Assembly: GCA_021792755.1 (NCBI GenBank)
Contig: JAJYUA010000014.1
Span: forward strand, 1-64,000
Reading direction: 5' to 3'
From: Pseudomonadota bacterium
GTDB taxonomy: Bacteria > Pseudomonadota > Gammaproteobacteria > Steroidobacterales > Steroidobacteraceae
DNA: 64,000 nt
Position numbers and translations under genes: made by a program. The notes under the pieces were generated by a model. The model saw nothing but the letters and a program-made list of their open reading frames with translations, was not told where the DNA came from and made no database searches. Shown here one piece after another: positions 9,697-17,586 of this stretch; positions within the stretch are counted from its first letter, which is position 1, and each line of letters begins with the position of its first letter.

Positions 9697-10699
9697 GGTG
9701 GTCGGCCCGCAGAGCTGCGACCAGACGCCTCATGTCCTCCGGAAGCGGGGATTCCCATTCGAGCGGACGGCCGGTCAACGGATGCGCGAGCGCGAGGCGC
9801 GCCGCATGCAACGCCTGGCGCGGAAAGGCGCTGAGCTCGGCAGCGAGCCCGGCGCCGCACCCCGCGGGCAGCCGGCGCCTTCCCCCGTACACCGGATCGC
9901 CCACGACGGGATAGCCGGCGTGCGCCAGATGCACTCGGATCTGATGGGTGCGGCCCGTCTCCAGTTGCACGCGCACCAGGGTGTGGGCGCGGAAGCGCTC
10001 GACGATGCGGTAGTGCGTGATCGCTTCCCGCCCATCATTGCGTACCGCCATGCGCGTACGTTGGGTGCGATGTCTGCCGATGGGGGCGTCGACGGTTCCA
10101 CCGCCCGTCATCAGGCCGGTGCAGACTGCCATGTAGATGCGCTCGATCTCACGGGCCGCCATCACCGACACCAGGCTCGCGTGAGACTGCGGCGTGCGGG
10201 CCACCACGAGCAGCCCGCTGGTGTCCTTGTCGAGGCGGTGCACCAGTCCCGCCCGCGGCACCACGGCCAGCGCCGGATCCAGCGCGAGCAGCGCGTTCTG
10301 CAGAGTGTGACGCGGATTGCCCGCCCCGGGGTGCACCACCAGGCCGGCGGGCTTGTCGATGACGATGAGTGCCTCGTCCCGGTACACGACCGACAGCTGC
10401 AGGGCCTCCGGCGTGACCCGCTCGTCCGCCTCGAAGCGCGCCGTGAGGTGCACCTGCTCTCCTCCCAGCACCTTGTCCTTGGCCCGTGGAGTGCGCCCCT
10501 CGACCTGCACCAGGCCCGCCTCGATCCACTGCTGCACTCTCGCGCGAGAATACTGCGGCAGCGCGCGGGCGAGCGCCCGGTCGAGCCTGAGCCCTGCGGC
10601 CTCGGGCGGCAGCCGCAGGCAGTGGGCGCGGAACTCCCCGGGAAGCTGCCGGTCGGAACCCGGAGCATCCGCTGCGGTTTCGCTATACTCTTTGCCCAT
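9683..10699 (-). CDS. rluD: Ribosomal large-subunit pseudouridine synthase D
   Basis: Converts three uridines in helix 69 of 23S rRNA to pseudouridine. The 338-residue protein has an N-terminal S4 RNA-binding domain (AGLRLDRALARALPQYSRARV) and a catalytic RsuA/RluA domain with the HRLDKDTSGLLVVA motif carrying the catalytic Asp. It ends with ETGRTHQIRVHLAHAGYPVVGDPVYGG. The only plausible start in frame is ATG 10699, preceded by GGAG three bases away. That start sits on the same CATG as the bamD start on the other strand. The first 25 residues are poorly conserved. Confidence 0.94.
   Translation of the reverse strand: MGKEYSETAADAPGSDRQLPGEFRAHCLRLPPEAAGLRLDRALARALPQYSRARVQQWIEAGLVQVEGRTPRAKDKVLGGEQVHLTARFEADERVTPEALQLSVVYRDEALIVIDKPAGLVVHPGAGNPRHTLQNALLALDPALAVVPRAGLVHRLDKDTSGLLVVARTPQSHASLVSVMAAREIERIYMAVCTGLMTGGGTVDAPIGRHRTQRTRMAVRNDGREAITHYRIVERFRAHTLVRVQLETGRTHQIRVHLAHAGYPVVGDPVYGGRRRLPAGCGAGLAAELSAFPRQALHAARLALAHPLTGRPLEWESPLPEDMRRLVAALRADHHGRA
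10684..10689 (+). promoter_or_regulatory. -10 element close to the bamD start
   Basis: TATACT lies only 8 nt upstream of the bamD ATG at 10698, with no Shine-Dalgarno sequence between. If it is used, transcription would start at or next to the ATG, giving a leaderless bamD mRNA. The element lies inside the rluD coding sequence. Confidence 0.4.
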
Positions 10700-11504
10700 G
10701 CTCTCCAATCGGTTCTCTCGTGGCCGCGCGCGCGGCATCGTCGTGGCCGCGCTGTGCGTGGCCGTGGTCGCCCTCGCCGGCTGCACGCACCGCAAGCTCA
10801 AGCTGTCGGGGCCGGTCGCCTTGTTCAATGCCGCCAAGCGCCAGCTGGCCGATTATGACTACAACGCGGCCATCAAGAACTTCCAGCAGGTGACGGCCGT
10901 TTATCCGTTCACCCCGCAGGCGCACCAGGCGCAGATCGACCTGATCTACGCATATTACCGCGCCGGCGAGAACGATTCCGCCACGGATGCGATCAAGACC
11001 TTCATCCGGCAGAACCCCACCAGCCCCCGGGTGGCCTATGCCTACTACATGCAAGGCATGGTCTACTTCCCCAGGCGGGCCAACCCCATCGAGCGGCTCT
11101 TCGGCGCCCACCTTGCCGCGCGCCCGCCGCACGATGTCAGGAAGTCCTTCGCGGCCTTCCGAACCGTGGTCACCCAATATCCGAACAGCCCGTATGCACA
11201 CGATGCCTACCAGCGGATGATCTTCCTGCGCGACCGGCTGGCGACCTACAACGTGGACGTTGCCCGGTACTACCTGGAGCGCGGGGCCTACGTCGCCTCG
11301 GCGCGCCGCGCCAAGATCGTCATCGACGACTATCAGGGGGCGCCTGCGGTCAAAGACGCGCTCGCCATCATGATCCTCTCCTACGAGCGGCTGGGGCTCA
11401 CGACCCTTGCCGCCCAGGCGCGCCGGGTGTATGCGGCCAACTTCAAGGGCCACGTCGCCCACGTCGCCGCCGCGACCCGGCCGCACTGGTGGCATTTCTG
11501 GTAA
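10698..11504 (+). CDS. bamD: Outer-membrane assembly lipoprotein BamD
   Basis: Essential partner of BamA in the BAM complex that folds beta-barrel proteins into the outer membrane. The 268-residue protein has a lipoprotein signal: basic N-region, hydrophobic stretch 14-28, lipobox LAGC with acylated Cys29. Five TPR-like repeats follow (for example NAAKRQLADYDYNAAIKNFQ, VYPFTPQAHQAQIDLIYAYY, YVASARRAKIVIDDYQ). Divergent linkage to rluD-pgeF-clpB is the conserved gammaproteobacterial arrangement. Start codons of bamD and rluD overlap on CATG, and bamD lacks a visible ribosome binding site. Confidence 0.95.
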   Translation: MLSNRFSRGRARGIVVAALCVAVVALAGCTHRKLKLSGPVALFNAAKRQLADYDYNAAIKNFQQVTAVYPFTPQAHQAQIDLIYAYYRAGENDSATDAIKTFIRQNPTSPRVAYAYYMQGMVYFPRRANPIERLFGAHLAARPPHDVRKSFAAFRTVVTQYPNSPYAHDAYQRMIFLRDRLATYNVDVARYYLERGAYVASARRAKIVIDDYQGAPAVKDALAIMILSYERLGLTTLAAQARRVYAANFKGHVAHVAAATRPHWWHFW

Positions 11505-11564
11505 AGAGCGCCACGCTCGCCTCCCGGCAGCTCCGGGGAGCCAACCCGCCGACTCGCGCGCGCT

Positions 11565-11592
11565 GCCGGCCGCGCCTGAGGCGTGTGCCGGC
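11565..11592. terminator. Weak hairpin between convergent bamD and nadE
   Basis: GCCGGC and GCCGGC flank an inner CGCC-TGA-GGCG hairpin, giving an imperfect stem in the 115 bp gap between two convergent genes. No T-run follows on either strand, so intrinsic termination is doubtful. Confidence 0.25.
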
Positions 11593-11619
11593 CGTCGCTT
11601 GCTTTCGGGCCAACGCGCC

Positions 11620-13245
11620 TTAGCGCCGATAGCCGTTCGTGATGGGATAGCGCCAGTCGCGCCCGAAAGCCCGGCGGCTCACCCGCACCCCGGGCGGCGC
11701 CTGGCGGCGCTTGTATTCGTTGCGTTTCACCAGATCGAGCACCCGGCCGACCGTGGCCCGGTCGAATCCGCGCGCGGCGAGCTCATCGACCGACAGATCC
11801 TCCTCGATGAACGCCTCCAGGATCGGATCGAGCACCCCGTAGGGCGGCAGCGAATCGGAATCCTCCTGCCCCGCGCGCAGCTCCGCGGACGGAGGCCGCT
11901 CGATCACCCGCTGCGGAATGACCCGGCTCAAGCCGTTGCGATAGGCCGCCAGGCGGTACACCAACAGCTTGCTGCAGTCCTTGATGGGCGCAAAGCCGCC
12001 CGCCATGTCCCCGTAGAGCGTGGCGTAGCCGACCGCCATCTCGCTCTTGTTGCCGGTGGTGAGCAGCATGCGGCCGGTCTTGTTGGAAAGCCCCATCAAC
12101 AAAAGCATGCGGCAGCGCGACTGGATGTTCTCCTCTGTCGCATCCGCGGGCAGCCCCGCGAACTCTCCGGCGAGCGTGGCGAGCGTGGCCTCGAACATGC
12201 TCTCGATCGACAGCACGCTGTATCGGACACCGAGTGACCGCGCCTCCTCGGCCGCATCCTCCAGGCTCATCTGCGAGGTGTAGCGCGAGGGCATCATCAC
12301 CGCCTGCACCCGGTGGGCCCCGAGCGCGTCCACGGCGATGGCCAGCGTCAGGGCGGAGTCGACCCCACCCGATAGCCCCATCACCACGCCCGGAAATCCG
12401 TGCTTGTTGACGTAGTCGCGCACGCCGAGCACCAGCGCGCCGTACACGCTCGCCTCCTCGCTCAGCTCGGGCGCCACCTCGCCCGGCACCGCAATCGCCT
12501 TGCCGTTCTCCCGGTGAAAATCGATGCAGTACACCCCCTCCTGGAACGGCGGTGCGCGCATGAGCAGCTGCCCGTCGGCGCCCATCGCGAAGGAGTTGCC
12601 GTCAAAGATCAGCTCGTCCTGGCCGCCAACCATGTTGACGTATACCACCGGCAGACCCACATCGGCGATGCGGGCGCGCACGACCGCCTCGCGCTCGCGC
12701 TGGCGGTGGCGCTCGTAGGGCGAGGCGTTGATGACGAGCAGCAGCTCGGCCCCCTCGGCGAGGGCCAGCTGCGCGGGCTGCGCCTCCCAGATGTCCTCGC
12801 AGATCAGCAGTCCGAGGCGAAACCCCTTGCACTGCACGACGGTCGGCTGCGCGCCGGCGTGAAAGTAGCGCTTCTCGTCGAACACCTTGTAGTTGGGCAG
12901 CTCCGCCTTGCGGTGCAGGGCGCTCACCAGACCCTCGCAGATCAGCGCCGCGGAGTTGTAGATGCCCAAGCGGGTGTATTCGGGATATCCGACCACCAGG
13001 CACCCCGAGGGCAGCTCGCGGCGCACCTGCTCGAGGGCGGTCTCGATCTGGTGCCGGAAGCCGCGATGGAACAACAGGTCCTCGGGCGGATAGCCCGAGA
13101 GGGTGAGCTCGGGAAAGAGAGTGAGATCGGCCCGCTGCGACAGCCGCGCCGCCCGGGCGGTCTCGACCACGCGCGAGAGATTGCCCTGCACGTCGCCGAC
13201 CAACAGGTCGAGCTGTGCCAGGGCAATGCGCAGAGACTCGCTCAT
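11620..13245 (-). CDS. nadE: Glutamine-dependent NAD+ synthetase
   Basis: Catalyses the last step of NAD biosynthesis, amidating nicotinic acid adenine dinucleotide with ATP. The 541-residue two-domain form has an N-terminal nitrilase/CN-hydrolase glutaminase with the triad E46 (LFPELTLSGY), K113 (HRKAELPNY) and C149 (LLICEDIWE). The C-terminal synthetase has the PP-loop GLSGGVDSALTLA and TGNKSEMAVGYATLYGDMAGGFAPIKD. The glutaminase domain lets it use glutamine as nitrogen donor, unlike the short ammonia-dependent NadE of E. coli. It lies 89 bp downstream of sucD on the same strand and could be read through. Confidence 0.95.
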   Translation of the reverse strand: MSESLRIALAQLDLLVGDVQGNLSRVVETARAARLSQRADLTLFPELTLSGYPPEDLLFHRGFRHQIETALEQVRRELPSGCLVVGYPEYTRLGIYNSAALICEGLVSALHRKAELPNYKVFDEKRYFHAGAQPTVVQCKGFRLGLLICEDIWEAQPAQLALAEGAELLLVINASPYERHRQREREAVVRARIADVGLPVVYVNMVGGQDELIFDGNSFAMGADGQLLMRAPPFQEGVYCIDFHRENGKAIAVPGEVAPELSEEASVYGALVLGVRDYVNKHGFPGVVMGLSGGVDSALTLAIAVDALGAHRVQAVMMPSRYTSQMSLEDAAEEARSLGVRYSVLSIESMFEATLATLAGEFAGLPADATEENIQSRCRMLLLMGLSNKTGRMLLTTGNKSEMAVGYATLYGDMAGGFAPIKDCSKLLVYRLAAYRNGLSRVIPQRVIERPPSAELRAGQEDSDSLPPYGVLDPILEAFIEEDLSVDELAARGFDRATVGRVLDLVKRNEYKRRQAPPGVRVSRRAFGRDWRYPITNGYRR

Positions 13246-13286
13246 GCTGCTCGTTCCGGGCCGCGTCCGGCCCGCTGTGAGGGAAG

Positions 13287-13308
13287 TCCCCTCCCCTGGG
13301 GAAGGGGA
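13287..13308 (-). terminator. Possible hairpin after sucD
   Basis: A TCCCC-T-CC stem pairs with GG-GAAGGGGA in the gap between the sucD stop and the nadE start. There is no T-run on the minus strand, so it could be a weak or Rho-assisted terminator or an mRNA end-stabiliser. Confidence 0.3.
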
Positions 13309-13334
13309 TTATCGCACCTCTTGGATGTGCCGCC

Positions 13335-14507
13335 TCAGCGCCGCCGGCGCCCCCGGGCCGGGACCTTCCGGGCGCTCCTGCCGCCAGAGGCGACACGCCC
13401 CTTGCCCGCCTTGGCGGCGGGGCGGCGGCCCTTGACCGGCGCGGACGTGCCGGCGTTGCCGGCGGCGCGCTTGCCGCCCTTGCCCGTGGCGCGCGAGGCG
13501 GCGGGATTGGCCGCAGCGCGCTTCGCGGGCGCCTTCGCTTTACGCCGCGCGGGCCTGGCGGCGCCGGCCGGGGCGGCCCTGGCCGACTTGGCGGACCTGG
13601 CGGACCTGGCGGACCTGGCCGCCGCACGGGCGCGGCGGCGGCGCAGCAGATCGCTCATGGCGGAGCCGAGCTCGGCGGGCGATTTGACGGTGCGCACGCC
13701 CGCCGCTTCGAACGCCGCGTACTTGTCGGCCGCCGTGCCCTTGCCGCCGGCGACGATGGCCCCCGCGTGCCCCATGCGCTTGCCCGGGGGCGCGGTGACG
13801 CCGGCGATGTAGGCCACGACCGGCTTGCTGACGAAGTTGTGGATGTAGCGGGCGGCGGCCTCCTCGTCGCTGCCGCCGATCTCTCCGACCAGGATGATGC
13901 CCTCGGTGCCCGGGTCGCGCTCGAACAGCTCCAGCACGTCGATGAAGTTCAACCCCCGCACCGGGTCGCCGCCGATGCCGACGCAGGTGCTCTGACCGAG
14001 CCCGATGCGGGTGGTCTGGTAGACCGCCTCGTACGTGAGGGTGCCGGAGCGCGACACGATGCCCACCGCGCCCTTCTGGTGGATGAAGCCCGGCATGATG
14101 CCGATCTTGCACTCGTCCGGCGTGATGACACCGGGGCAGTTGGGCCCGACCAGGCGCGTGGCCGAGCCGGTGAGCGCCGCCTTCACGCGCACCATGTCGT
14201 TCACCGGAACGCCCTCGGTGATGCACACGGCGAGCTCGATGCCGGCGTCGGCGGCCTCCAGGATCGCATCCGCCGCGCCCGCCGCCGGCACGTAGATCAT
14301 GCTGGCGGTGGCGCCCGTCTCGCGCACCGCGTCCTTGACGGTATCGAACACGGGCAGGCCCAGATGTCTCTGCCCGCCGCGCCCCGGGGTGACGCCGCCG
14401 ACGAGCCGGGTGCCATAGGCGAGCGCCTGTTCGCAGTGGAAGGTGCCCTGCTTGCCGGTGAAGCCCTGACAGATCACCTGGGTGTGTTTGTTGACCAGAA
14501 TGCTCAT
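13335..14507 (-). CDS. sucD: Succinyl-CoA synthetase alpha subunit with long basic C-terminal tail
   Basis: With SucC, it interconverts succinyl-CoA and succinate with NDP/NTP in the TCA cycle. Residues 1-290 are a normal SucD: CoA-binding Rossmann domain ([16 protein letters not shown]), [22 protein letters not shown] and the phosphorylated His247 in KRMGHAGAI. The core would normally end at about residue 290 ([13 protein letters not shown]). Here a further 100 residues follow, made almost entirely of Ala, Arg, Lys, Gly, Ser and Pro, with repeats such as [15 protein letters not shown] and [11 protein letters not shown]. This looks like a disordered histone-H1-like tail. It stays in frame with a clean stop and does not overlap nadE. 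The gene follows sucC by 21 bp. Confidence 0.95.
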   Translation of the reverse strand: MSILVNKHTQVICQGFTGKQGTFHCEQALAYGTRLVGGVTPGRGGQRHLGLPVFDTVKDAVRETGATASMIYVPAAGAADAILEAADAGIELAVCITEGVPVNDMVRVKAALTGSATRLVGPNCPGVITPDECKIGIMPGFIHQKGAVGIVSRSGTLTYEAVYQTTRIGLGQSTCVGIGGDPVRGLNFIDVLELFERDPGTEGIILVGEIGGSDEEAAARYIHNFVSKPVVAYIAGVTAPPGKRMGHAGAIVAGGKGTAADKYAAFEAAGVRTVKSPAELGSAMSDLLRRRRARAAARSARSARSAKSARAAPAGAARPARRKAKAPAKRAAANPAASRATGKGGKRAAGNAGTSAPVKGRRPAAKAGKGRVASGGRSARKVPARGRRRR

Positions 14508-14528
14508 GCTGAACCTTTAACCTGTATG

Positions 14529-15692
14529 TTAGGCCGCCGCCAGCGCCACGATCTTGCGGGCGGCGTCGGTTAGATCGGTGGCGGGGGTGATGGTGAGTCC
14601 GCTGCCGGCGAGCACTTCGCGCGCCTTGTCGGCGTTGGTGCCCTCGAGGCGCACGACCACGGGAACCTTTACGCCCACGTTCTTCACCGCGTTGATCACG
14701 CCATCGGCGATCATGTCGCAACGCACGATGCCGCCGAAGATGTTGACCAGCACCGCCCGCACCCTGGGGTTGGAGAGAATGAGCTGAAAGGCGTGCGTCA
14801 CCCGCTCGCTGGTCGCCCCGCCGCCGACGTCGAGGAAGTTGGCCGGCTGGCCGCCGTGCAGCTTGATCAGGTCCATGGTGGCCATCGCCAGGCCCGCGCC
14901 GTTGACCATGCAGGCGATGTCGCCATCGAGGGACACGTAGTTCAACTCTTGCTCGGCGGCGCGGCGCTCCATCGGATCCTCCTGGCTCGGATCGTGCAGC
15001 TTGGCGAGGTCCGGATGGCGGAACACGGCGTTGGCGTCGATGTTGATCTTGGCATCGAGCGCCACGAGCGACCCGGCCCGGGTGACGATCAAAGGATTGA
15101 CCTCCACCAGGCTCGCATCCTCCTCGAGGTAGAGCCGGTAGAGCGCGAGCGCGATCGACTGGAACTGCTTGATCTGCTCTCCCGCGAGCCCGAGCCCGAA
15201 GGCGAGCTGCCGCGCCTGGTGGGGTTGCAAGCCGGCCGCCGGATGCACGGTGACCGAGAGAATCTGCTCCGGGGTGCGCTCGGCGACCTCCTCGATCTCC
15301 ATCCCGCCCGCGCTGGAGGCGATCAGGGCGATGCGGCCCTTCTCGCGGTTGAGGGTGAGGGACAGATAGACCTCGCGCGCGATCTCGGAGCCCGCCTCGA
15401 CGTAGACCTTCTCGACCGGCAGACCCTCGGGGCCGGTCTGCTTGGTCACGAGACGCGTGCCCAGCATGGCCTCGGCGGCGGCCCGAACGGCATCGAGATC
15501 GCGGGCGAGCTTCACGCCCCCGGCCTTGCCGCGCCCGCCGGCGTGGACCTGGGCCTTGACCACCCAGACCGGGCCGCCGAGGGCTCGGGCGGCGGCCACG
15601 GCTTGCTCGGCGCTGGCGGCCACTTGGCCGGCCGGCACCGGGATGCCGTAGTGCCTGAATATCTCTTTGGCTTGATGTTCGTGCAGATTCAT
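14529..15692 (-). CDS. sucC: Succinyl-CoA synthetase beta subunit
   Basis: ATP-grasp subunit of succinyl-CoA synthetase, 387 residues. The start MNLHEHQAKEIFRHYGIPVP is the conserved SucC N-terminus; in-frame sequence upstream to 15761 is not conserved. The ATP-grasp lysine region is WVVKAQVHAGGRGKAGGVKL. The succinate/CoA-binding C-domain contains VNGAGLAMATMD, FLDVGGGA, NIFGGIVRCD and EGTNADKAREVL. sucC precedes sucD by 21 bp on the minus strand; unlike in E. coli, no sucAB genes are adjacent. The divergent neighbour is pilS, with a 256 bp spacer in which I see no clear promoter. Confidence 0.96.
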   Translation of the reverse strand: MNLHEHQAKEIFRHYGIPVPAGQVAASAEQAVAAARALGGPVWVVKAQVHAGGRGKAGGVKLARDLDAVRAAAEAMLGTRLVTKQTGPEGLPVEKVYVEAGSEIAREVYLSLTLNREKGRIALIASSAGGMEIEEVAERTPEQILSVTVHPAAGLQPHQARQLAFGLGLAGEQIKQFQSIALALYRLYLEEDASLVEVNPLIVTRAGSLVALDAKINIDANAVFRHPDLAKLHDPSQEDPMERRAAEQELNYVSLDGDIACMVNGAGLAMATMDLIKLHGGQPANFLDVGGGATSERVTHAFQLILSNPRVRAVLVNIFGGIVRCDMIADGVINAVKNVGVKVPVVVRLEGTNADKAREVLAGSGLTITPATDLTDAARKIVALAAA

Positions 15693-15948
15693 CGTGTGCT
15701 CGCGTGTCCTGACCGAAGGCGTAAACTTGGGATTGTGACCAAATTCAGCGGTCACTGCCACCCCGGCAGGCCTGTGATGGGCCCGGTGGCCTCGCGACGG
15801 AGCCGCTCACAGGCTCCCTGAGAGGGGGCTTGGGCGCGCGCTGCGCAGGGCTGGGCAGACTTGCTCGCCGCAGTGCGACGCCGATCCCGCCCGAGTCGGC
15901 GCGAGGGTGATACAGTGCCGCGCCGCCAGGGAGCCATTCCGCCCGACC

Positions 15949-17586
15949 ATGCCGGCTGTTGCCGCGACCTCCGATTCGGTCTCCACCGACCTCGCCCGCC
16001 GGGTGGCGGGCCTGTTGAATCTGTACCGCGTGCTGGTGCCGGCGGTGTTGGTGGCTGCGGTACTGCTGGCCGGCCGCGGCCGGGATACGGCGGGCCACCC
16101 TGCGCTGTTCCTCACCACCTGTGCAAGCTATTTCGGCATCGCCGTAGGGCTCATTCTCCTGCAGCGGCTGTCTCGGACGGCACCGCTGCTGACGCCTTTG
16201 GCCAACGGTGTATTGGACGCCACGGCCATCGCGCTGATCCTGTATGCCAGCGGAGGCGTCTCGAGCGGCTTCGGCATCCTGCTCGTCCTGCCGGTGCTCG
16301 CCCTGACGCTGCTCGCCGGGCGCCGCGAGGCGCTGCTCATCGCGGCCCTCGCTACGCTCGCGGTGCTCCTGCCGCAGCTCCTCATCGGCTTGCACGCTCC
16401 CCACCAGGCTGACTACACCACCGCCGGCGTGCTGGGTGCGGTCTTGTTCGCCATCGCGCTCTCGGCCTGGCCGCTGGCCCACCGGATCCGCGAGAGCGAG
16501 GCCACGATGCGCCGCCAGGAAGTCGACCTGGCGAACCTGGCGCAGCTTTCCCAGTACATCGTGCGCCACTTGCGCGAGAGCATTCTGGTGGTCGACCTCG
16601 ATCACCGCATCCGCCTGATCAACGACTCGGCGGCGCAGATGCTGGGCGCGCAGCACGCTCGCCCGGATGCGGCGCTCGCCGAGGTCTCGCCGCGATTGAT
16701 GCAGTTGCTCGCGCGCTGGCGCGAAGGCACGGGAGCGACCGGCATTTTCGCCACGGACGATCCGACGTTCGTCGGCACGGACGGCGCCCGGCTGATCCGC
16801 GCGCACTTCGCGGCACTCGGCGCGGCGAGCCCCGCCCCCGTACTGGTGTTCCTGGAGGACACCAGCCTCATCGCCGAGAAGGTCCAGCAGTCGAAGCTCG
16901 CCGCCCTGGGACGTCTCTCGGCGAGCATCGCCCACGAGATCCGCAATCCCATCGGCGCCATGAGCCACGCCGGCCAGCTGCTCGGGGAGTCGCCTCACCT
17001 CGGTCCCGAGGACCGGCGCCTCACCGAAATCATCCGCCACCACGCCGAGCGGGTCAGCCGCACCATCGACAGCGTGCTGCGCCTGTCGCGCCGGGAGGCG
17101 GCCCGCGCCGAGCAGCTGCCGCTGTCCGGCTGGGGCGAATCCTTCGCCGAGGAGTTCTGCGAGACCATGCAATGGTCACGCTCTCGTTTGCGCCTGAGGA
17201 CGCCGGCCGAGGAGATCGAGATCCGCTTCGACCCTGGCCAGCTGCGCCAGATCGTGTGGAATCTCTGCGAAAACGCCTTCAAGCATGCCGGGGGCGAGAA
17301 CTGTGAGCAGCCGGTGGAACTGCGCTGCGGACGGCTCAACCCGAGCGGCCGGCCCTATCTCGATGTGGCCGATCGCGGCCCCGGGGTGCCGAGGGAGCAC
17401 GTTGAGCGTATCTTTGAGCCGTTCTTCAGCGCTGGCCGGGGCACCGGGCTGGGCCTGTTCCTGGCCCGGGAGCTCGCCCAGGCCAATGGCGCAACGCTGC
17501 TTTATGAGCCGCGTCACGGCGGCGGCAGCGTTTTTAGGCTGGTATTTGCAGATCCACAGAGATGGATTCGGGAGACCGAGCGTTGA
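15949..17586 (+). CDS. pilS: Type IV pilus sensor histidine kinase PilS
   Basis: Membrane sensor kinase, 545 residues, paired with PilR for control of pilin transcription. The N-terminus has about six transmembrane helices (roughly 21-42, 53-72, 88-101, 105-124, 128-148, 160-176). A PAS-like domain follows (about 205-305, ILVVDLDHRIRLINDSAAQML). HisKA has phospho-acceptor His329 in SIAHEIRNPIGAMSHA. The ATPase has an N box (NLCENAFKHAG), G1 (DVADRGPGVP) and G2 (GTGLGLFLARE). ATG 15949 is chosen; a GTG at 15907 adds 14 unconserved residues. In Pseudomonas PilS senses membrane pilin through its TM region; the same is likely here because pilA lies in this window with a sigma-54 promoter. Confidence 0.92.
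   Translation: MPAVAATSDSVSTDLARRVAGLLNLYRVLVPAVLVAAVLLAGRGRDTAGHPALFLTTCASYFGIAVGLILLQRLSRTAPLLTPLANGVLDATAIALILYASGGVSSGFGILLVLPVLALTLLAGRREALLIAALATLAVLLPQLLIGLHAPHQADYTTAGVLGAVLFAIALSAWPLAHRIRESEATMRRQEVDLANLAQLSQYIVRHLRESILVVDLDHRIRLINDSAAQMLGAQHARPDAALAEVSPRLMQLLARWREGTGATGIFATDDPTFVGTDGARLIRAHFAALGAASPAPVLVFLEDTSLIAEKVQQSKLAALGRLSASIAHEIRNPIGAMSHAGQLLGESPHLGPEDRRLTEIIRHHAERVSRTIDSVLRLSRREAARAEQLPLSGWGESFAEEFCETMQWSRSRLRLRTPAEEIEIRFDPGQLRQIVWNLCENAFKHAGGENCEQPVELRCGRLNPSGRPYLDVADRGPGVPREHVERIFEPFFSAGRGTGLGLFLARELAQANGATLLYEPRHGGGSVFRLVFADPQRWIRETER

Noticed and set aside
11505-11619. Possible bidirectional terminator between bamD and nadE as a notable element
   Set aside because: The hairpin is imperfect and lacks T-runs; listed only as a weak feature.
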